64,000 nt of DNA from Zantedeschia hybrid cultivar (Eukaryota > Streptophyta > Magnoliopsida > Alismatales > Araceae). This document shows, in pieces, positions 58,871-64,000 of the stretch. The stretch is taken from positions 2,158,501 to 2,222,500 of the forward strand of contig JARZZO010000013.1 in the NCBI GenBank assembly GCA_030544215.1, in the 5' to 3' direction. The position numbers and the translations under genes are program-made. The number at the start of each line of letters is the position of its first letter. Within the stretch, counting starts at the first letter, position 1. Below the pieces are notes generated by a model. That model ran no database searches. It was not told the DNA's origin and saw only the letters and a list, made by a program, of their open reading frames with translations.

Positions 58871-59760
58871 TTCAGGTCCCATCTCCACTTTCTAATATTT
58901 CTGACCCCTGGCTGTACAGAAGTCCGCTGGAGAGAAGCTAAAAGAGCTAAGGGTACGTTTGGTTCCGTGAAAAGTATTTTCGAACGAAAAAAGTTTTTTT
59001 AAGGAAATAAATTTACGAGGACAATGAAAATAAAATTTAGTCGTTTGATACCTGTGAGAACATTTTCAACAGCTTTGGACAAGGACATTACATTACATCC
59101 CATTCTATATATAAACGAAAAGTGGGAAAAACAGGAGTCAAAAATTAAGTTTTTTTGACTACAGATGGGCGACGGCCGGACAAAGAGGAACGGCTGTCAA
59201 AGATGGAAGGATATCTTAGTAGCTTGTTTTGATCCGGAAGCATTTCCTATCATTCTCTATATATGCTATCCTGGGATGCCATGTGTAGTAAAAAATTTCA
59301 GGTCATCTTGGCACCAGAAGAGCCTGCTGCTTGACGAAGCTACTTTAGAATATCTTACGATAGTGGGATTCATTGTGGACGCGTTAGATTAAAGCCAGAT
59401 ACATCAATGACACTTAGTACACGAGAGATTAAACACCATATCTATGACTCTATGACCCAACTTGTACAGAAACCCTCCCAGCTAGCTTGGAAGGGTTCAA
59501 CTCCCAACAAGGCCAGATCCCACCCTTTCTCACGTAATATGAAAATATCCGCATCATCATCACAATCATGGAAGTTCTATCTCAACTAGATATTTGGGAT
59601 TGGTCATATGAATCTTATCTCATTATCTTAATTTATTCGAGTCTTTTCTTAGATCATGTAGACATATGAAAATATTCACACATTAATTCTCAATGCTTTT
59701 CATGGAACCCCCCCACACGTGTTCTAAGGGGAACAGGATATAGGTCACAACCCACCCGAA
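58871..59760. other. Intergenic, upstream of the second NF-YC copy
   Basis: 58954-59070 is related to the transposon-like end at 49507. A 75-codon open frame at 59165-59392 (MGDGRTKRNGCQRWKDIL...) has no family I recognise and no supporting context. Confidence 0.4.
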
Positions 59761-59794
59761 TCTAGCTAGCTAGCTAGGTTGGATATATTCTTAC

Positions 59795-59796
<2 letters not shown>

Positions 59797-59826
<30 letters not shown>

Positions 59827-59835
59827 TTCTCTCTT
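59797..59835. repeat. Poly(C)/CT microsatellite in the NF-YC copy 2 promoter
   Basis: A C run followed by CT dinucleotides, at the position of the long CT tract of copy 1. Confidence 0.9.
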
Positions 59836-59841
59836 TTGTTA

Positions 59842-59849
59842 TTATAAAT
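59842..59849 (+). promoter_or_regulatory. TATA box of NF-YC gene 2
   Basis: TTATAAAT, conserved in position with 34248. Confidence 0.7.
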
Positions 59850-59937
59850 CACCTACCTGTTGAAACCTACGCATAGGCATCTCCAACAGTGAGAGAATTC
59901 CCAACCACCGTTCCACACGCCCTTCTAGCCTTCTCTC

Positions 59938-59938
<1 letters not shown>

Positions 59939-59974
<36 letters not shown>
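59939..59974. repeat. GA microsatellite directly before the NF-YC gene 2 start codon
   Basis: About 17 GA dinucleotides ending four bases before ATG 59979. Copy 1 has only a short CA/GA stretch there. Confidence 0.95.
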
Positions 59975-59977
<3 letters not shown>

Positions 59978-59978
59978 A

Positions 59979-61512
59979 ATGGACCCTACCAACAACGACC
60001 TCCTTCGTCAACTCGCACAACTACAGGCTGCCTTCCCCATGAACGTGAACGACCAGAACTTGTATGCCGCCATGCAGCCTCAGGGCCAGTTCCAGCCCCC
60101 ACCTCCGCCCATCTCCCTCCATGAAGTGAGTAGATCCGATGGTTAACGATATGGATACAGATTCTTCTACTTGGATTACATCAATTTCTAGCTAGCTTTT
60201 TTCGGTAGAATAAGACTTCTCTAGCAAGCTAATGGCACCTTTTGGTTGCTGTGTCCAAAAAGTTTTGATTAAATTGATATCTTTAATCTTTCTTGTTTGG
60301 TCGAATTTTTGTAGTTTGCAGCGACGAACAGGGGTAATCACTACCAGGCAATGTTGGCGGAGATCGTAAGGAACCAGATGAACTTATTTTGGGCACGTCA
60401 GATGCATGAGTTGAATAATGCTGGAGGTTTAATTACGTTCTTTGGTTATAAATCTATTTTTGAGACATTCTCTAAGTGTTGAAAGTTTGTTTAAATGGAG
60501 TAGTAGGAAAATTTATTTGTTTCCATATAATATGTATAAGCAGTATAAAACATAAACATTTCATAGGAGATCCATCTCAATATTCTAAGTGAGAACGAGG
60601 AAATCTAGAAATATTACTCCTAAAGCCATCTAATTAGACCCAATATCATAATATGTTGAGAATGACGGGTCCAACCTTACAAATTTGCAAAAAAATAAAG
60701 AGATTGGGTTGCTTGCTCTATTGCATGCAGTGCAATTAAGTATTATTTTTTCTTAATGATAATTGGCTCTGTGCCCTTGCTCAACAAGAAATACATATTT
60801 TTATAATCAATCTCTCTAGTAAACCAATATATATTCATATTTTGGGAAAAATAATATACATTTGTCTCCTTGTGGGCCAGGGGAATAGAAAAGAGAAAAC
60901 CTTTATAATCATTTAGTATAACTAGTCTACAAGAATAGTATGACAACAATTGAATACAATGATTTGTCTTAAAGAAGCTAAAACCACATTGACAATGTTC
61001 CGAGATATAACCTTGAAAATGCTTACTCTACTTTAAACAAATGAACATAGCTGACAATATTTCTTGATTCCATTGTAGCTACAAAGCAGCAACTTCTCCC
61101 ACTTGCGAGGATCAAGAGGGTAATGAAAGCAAATCCAGAAGTGAAGGTTTGTCAAATTGTCCTCAATTATATATTTGTACTTGTTATTCAGATGAGTTAG
61201 TAGAGACATACATGGAAAAGAATCATAGATGAATCTAATGAAATTAATGCTTCAACTAGTAGAAATGCATACATGCATCATCACTTACCTTATTAGGCCT
61301 TGAAGTGGCATTCTTGAACTTGTAAACAGATGATTAGTGCAGACACGCCAGCATTATTCTCAAAGGCGTGTGAATTGTTTATTATGGAACTTTCTTTTCG
61401 AGCCTGGATATATGCAGAGGCGAATGAGAGGAGAACAATGGAAAGAGGTGACCTTTTAAATGCAATAGCACATGTGGACATATATCACTTCTTAGTGGAT
61501 ATGTTCCGCTAG
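59979..61512 (+). CDS. Nuclear transcription factor Y subunit C (NF-YC/HAP5), tandem copy 2, four exons
   Basis: Exons: 59979-60125, 60315-60426, 61079-61146 and 61330-61512, GT-AG throughout, same phases as copy 1, giving 169 aa. The histone fold is intact: LLPLARIKRVMKANPEVK, MISADTPALFSKACELFIMEL and RRTMERGDLLNAIAHVDIYHFLVDMF. Exon 2 has one more codon than copy 1. Exons 1 and 2 differ most; exon 3 is nearly identical. An upstream ATG at 59889 is in frame and would add 30 residues including an (Glu-Arg) run encoded by the GA repeat; I keep 59979 because it aligns with copy 1. Role as for copy 1: nuclear CCAAT-binding complex subunit. A 3'-UTR intron (61525-61616) follows. Confidence 0.9.
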
Positions 61513-61524
61513 ACAAAGATCAAG

Positions 61525-61616
61525 GTAAGATATATAATTTGTTTTCCTTATATATTGCTATGACATCATTTTTTGTATTGCTACCTAACACATTTTCTTT
61601 TGCTAAACATTTTCAG
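61525..61616 (+). other. 3'-UTR intron of NF-YC gene 2
   Basis: GATCAAG|GTAAGA...TTTTCAG|TAAATGG gives a 92-base intron that starts 12 bases after the stop codon. Confidence 0.5.
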
Positions 61617-64000
61617 TAAATGGTGTTGATGAAATAAGAGGTGAAGCGACACTAGAACTGAGAAAACTCTTCATGAAGCACCAAAGTGACATGATCTTTG
61701 ACTATTGGATAATGGGAATTGTTGTTCCCATGTACATAATAACAATCCATGTTAGACTCCCAATATGCTAGAAGAATAAGTTGGCAGATAATGAAACTTA
61801 TGCTTAGAAGTTAATAAATGGATGAGTTTTCCTAAGTTAATAAATACACCTTCACAATATGTAGACTCTTTATGACGACTTTTTTAATTGAACAATGATC
61901 CGTGGTAATATATTGACAGCTTGCTTTAATATGTAATGTTGCACATTCTTCATCGCAAAGTACCAGCTATGTGGTAGTGATTATGATAGCTATTAGGTTC
62001 TTTTGTCTACCAAGAATGTTAATACATATTAATGGTGTTCAATTTATTACCTATACTATGGGGGAAATAGGAGATCAAGGGTCAACTAACTATTTTGGTT
62101 ATATGACTTCAGAGGTCTTTGCCGCTTAAATTTGTGGGTGCTAAAGGTGCTTGGTGAAAAGCACAATTTAAATGATCCAAAGTTACTAGGCTTCTTCAAA
62201 TAAAAAATGGACTTTTGATTCTACTTCAAAGTGTGGTGAATGCGTTGTACTCCTAGCATATTGTTAATAAAGATGAAAAAGCAATTGGGTTAATTTAATA
62301 TCATAAATCAGATAAGTTGGTCCAAGTGCCTTGGTGGGGACTGTGATTGTATTGGAGACACAAAGGAAATAAAAACAATAAAGTCAAAGGAAACCATAAT
62401 AAGATGATCAAAAGACTTCCGAGAACTCTAGAGAAAATTTTCAGGTCAAGTGACACTGGAATATGAGAATAATGTCAAAAATCTCTAGGAAAACAAAGTA
62501 TAATGAATGGTATATGCATATAAAGTAAATGAAGACCTCCAAGAACTAAAAAAACAATAAGATTGCTTAAGAGTCCTTCCTCATTTTCAAGGAAAGTCCA
62601 AGACTACAATTGATGACGCCTAGAATAAATAGAACAATCTATTACTATCTAGTAGGTCCACGGGACTCACCCTTGTTCAAAAAAGCTATTTCTAGAATTA
62701 TAAAAGATTGCAAGTGAAGGAAAATGAGAAGATGCAATGAGATAGGTTGAAATGACATAGACACCAAGCTGAGTAAGCCCTTAAACCCTTGACTTATGTT
62801 TGATTGAAATGCGAAGGTGTGTCTTGGAAGTGAAGAATGCAATTATGCTTAAGGATTTCAATTATGTATCCATGACATGTGGAACATAGATACGAGTGTC
62901 AAATGTCGACACAAACATGTGGGTCGAATATGGCAATACCGTAAAAATAGGACATATATATACACATATATCGTACACAGTTATACATGTACATAAAAAA
63001 ATATAATTACTTAAAATAGATGAATTTTGACATGTAGACAAGTATTACGAGACATATCTATGATTTAATTCGAAATCTTAAAGTTCTAGATTGGGCATGG
63101 GGTGTCCAAGTGCCACATCGTCCAAGTGTCCGACATGCCTCTCTCATGTGAATTGATATGTCCACCAAATAATTGTTGTATGTGAGAGTTTTTTATGTTT
63201 CTTTGTCTTCATATGAAATTATTCTAGTGAGAATAACTTAAGTTTGGAATACAAAGTAGTAAAAAATTGATGAAAAAGATTAAATTGCTTATTTTAGTTA
63301 GAATTGAAGTTATTTTATCTAGATTTTCCTAATTCTATTTCTTTTACCTAACATACTTAATTTATTCTTGAGAGAGTATGAACAAAGTTATCACCGCTTA
63401 TTCTAATATAGTCAGTCATGGCATAAGCAACCTCGGATAAGCAATATAGATTGAATAGGGCCTCAAAGTTTCGCAAGCTGCAGAGTAGCGGGGCATAGCA
63501 GTGCTCTCATCTGGCACCATTTCCAAGCTTAGAATATTTTTTTAAAATTATTTTTGTAAAGGACATTTTTTGTTAAATTACTTGACATGTTTCCAAAGTT
63601 TAACTTGGGTCATTCAATTAAAACTTATATCTTTTGTAAAATAAGATTTAAAAGTGAAGAAAATGATGTCATAGCACTTGTGTAAGGAAACAAATTAACT
63701 CATCTTTGAGTAATATAGGATACCATGGAATATATAGGAAATGAAAATTCATACCTTGATCCCTTTCATGTCAGATCATACCCCATAAGAAATGATACAT
63801 AAGCATCCAAGGCATCACTTTTTTCCTATGTCCTCTTACTCACCTTTGCGTATAGCCATGATCGGATGAAAACTCCATAATAAACAGTTCCAAGCTTGGA
63901 GAACAGTGCTGGCGTACCCAGACTAACCATCTGTTATAAATTCAGAAATATTATTTCAAGGCATATACATGCATGCATTTCTGCAAGATGAAGCACTAAT
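61617..64000. other. 3' flank of NF-YC gene 2
   Basis: Shared with 38178-40925 of copy 1. No further gene is visible. A region near 62400-62600 (and 39000-39240 in copy 1) faintly recalls a copia gag zinc-knuckle relic but is too decayed to call. Confidence 0.45.

Larger units (their letters stand above)
59761..64000. repeat. Segmental duplication, copy 2 (contains NF-YC gene 2), cut by window end
   Basis: Matches 34141-40925. Still homologous at the last bases of the window (ATATTATTTCAAGGCAT at 63947 pairs with 40866). The distance between the two start codons is 25.6 kb, same orientation. Confidence 0.85.

Noticed and set aside
59165..59392. 75-codon open frame
   Set aside because: No recognised domain, no splice context, and next to transposon-like sequence; could be chance.

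Overview
The window is nuclear DNA of a flowering plant. It has spliced genes with GT-AG introns, TATA boxes, CT/GA microsatellites, and many layers of plant transposons (Ty1/copia, Ty3/gypsy, CACTA, PIF/Harbinger, LINE, MITEs). The species cannot be told from the sequence. Only three genes look intact: a plant-mobile-domain (PMD) gene carried inside a retrotransposon, and two tandem copies of an NF-YC transcription-factor gene.

Layout. 1-6983: the 3' part of a large Tat-like Ty3/gypsy element on the + strand. It carries two antisense accessory genes (an apparently intact 5-exon PMD gene and a decayed DUF7745-like gene), a polypurine tract, and a 1.73-kb LTR with a 33-bp minisatellite. This LTR ends exactly inside the 5' LTR of a decayed Ty1/copia element (6984-11507), so the gypsy element appears to be nested in the copia element. 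12180-13003: relic of an En/Spm-type Transposase_24 gene. 13773-14131: a MULE-like MITE. 14659-23568: a complete-ended Angela/Tork-type copia element on the - strand, with 1.55-kb LTRs and a 5-bp target duplication, but with internal deletions. 24586-28407: a decayed PIF/Harbinger transposon with a Myb/SANT gene and a DDE transposase. 28680-33770: intergenic minisatellites, including a ~285-bp array split by 2.5 kb of other DNA.

34141-40925 and 59761-64000 are two copies of one segment, each holding a 4-exon NF-YC (HAP5) gene. The products are 168 and 169 aa and share the same exon structure, promoter and 3' flank. The copies differ by a 2.3-kb expansion, a 613-bp hAT-like MITE and a GA microsatellite next to the start codon. 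Between them lie a solo LTR with perfect target duplication (44571-46143), a second gypsy-type LTR (from 48067), a hairpin-rich MITE (50264-50793), a 6.5-kb CACTA element (51206-57687) with a decayed TnpA-like gene and a captured PB1-domain fragment, and a 5'-truncated LINE (57959-58870).

The NF-YC proteins would pair with NF-YB and NF-YA in the nucleus to bind CCAAT boxes. Nearly everything else is transposon-derived and mostly inactive by sequence. All calls are from reading the sequence by eye. Domain names rest on remembered family motifs, and no database search was run.
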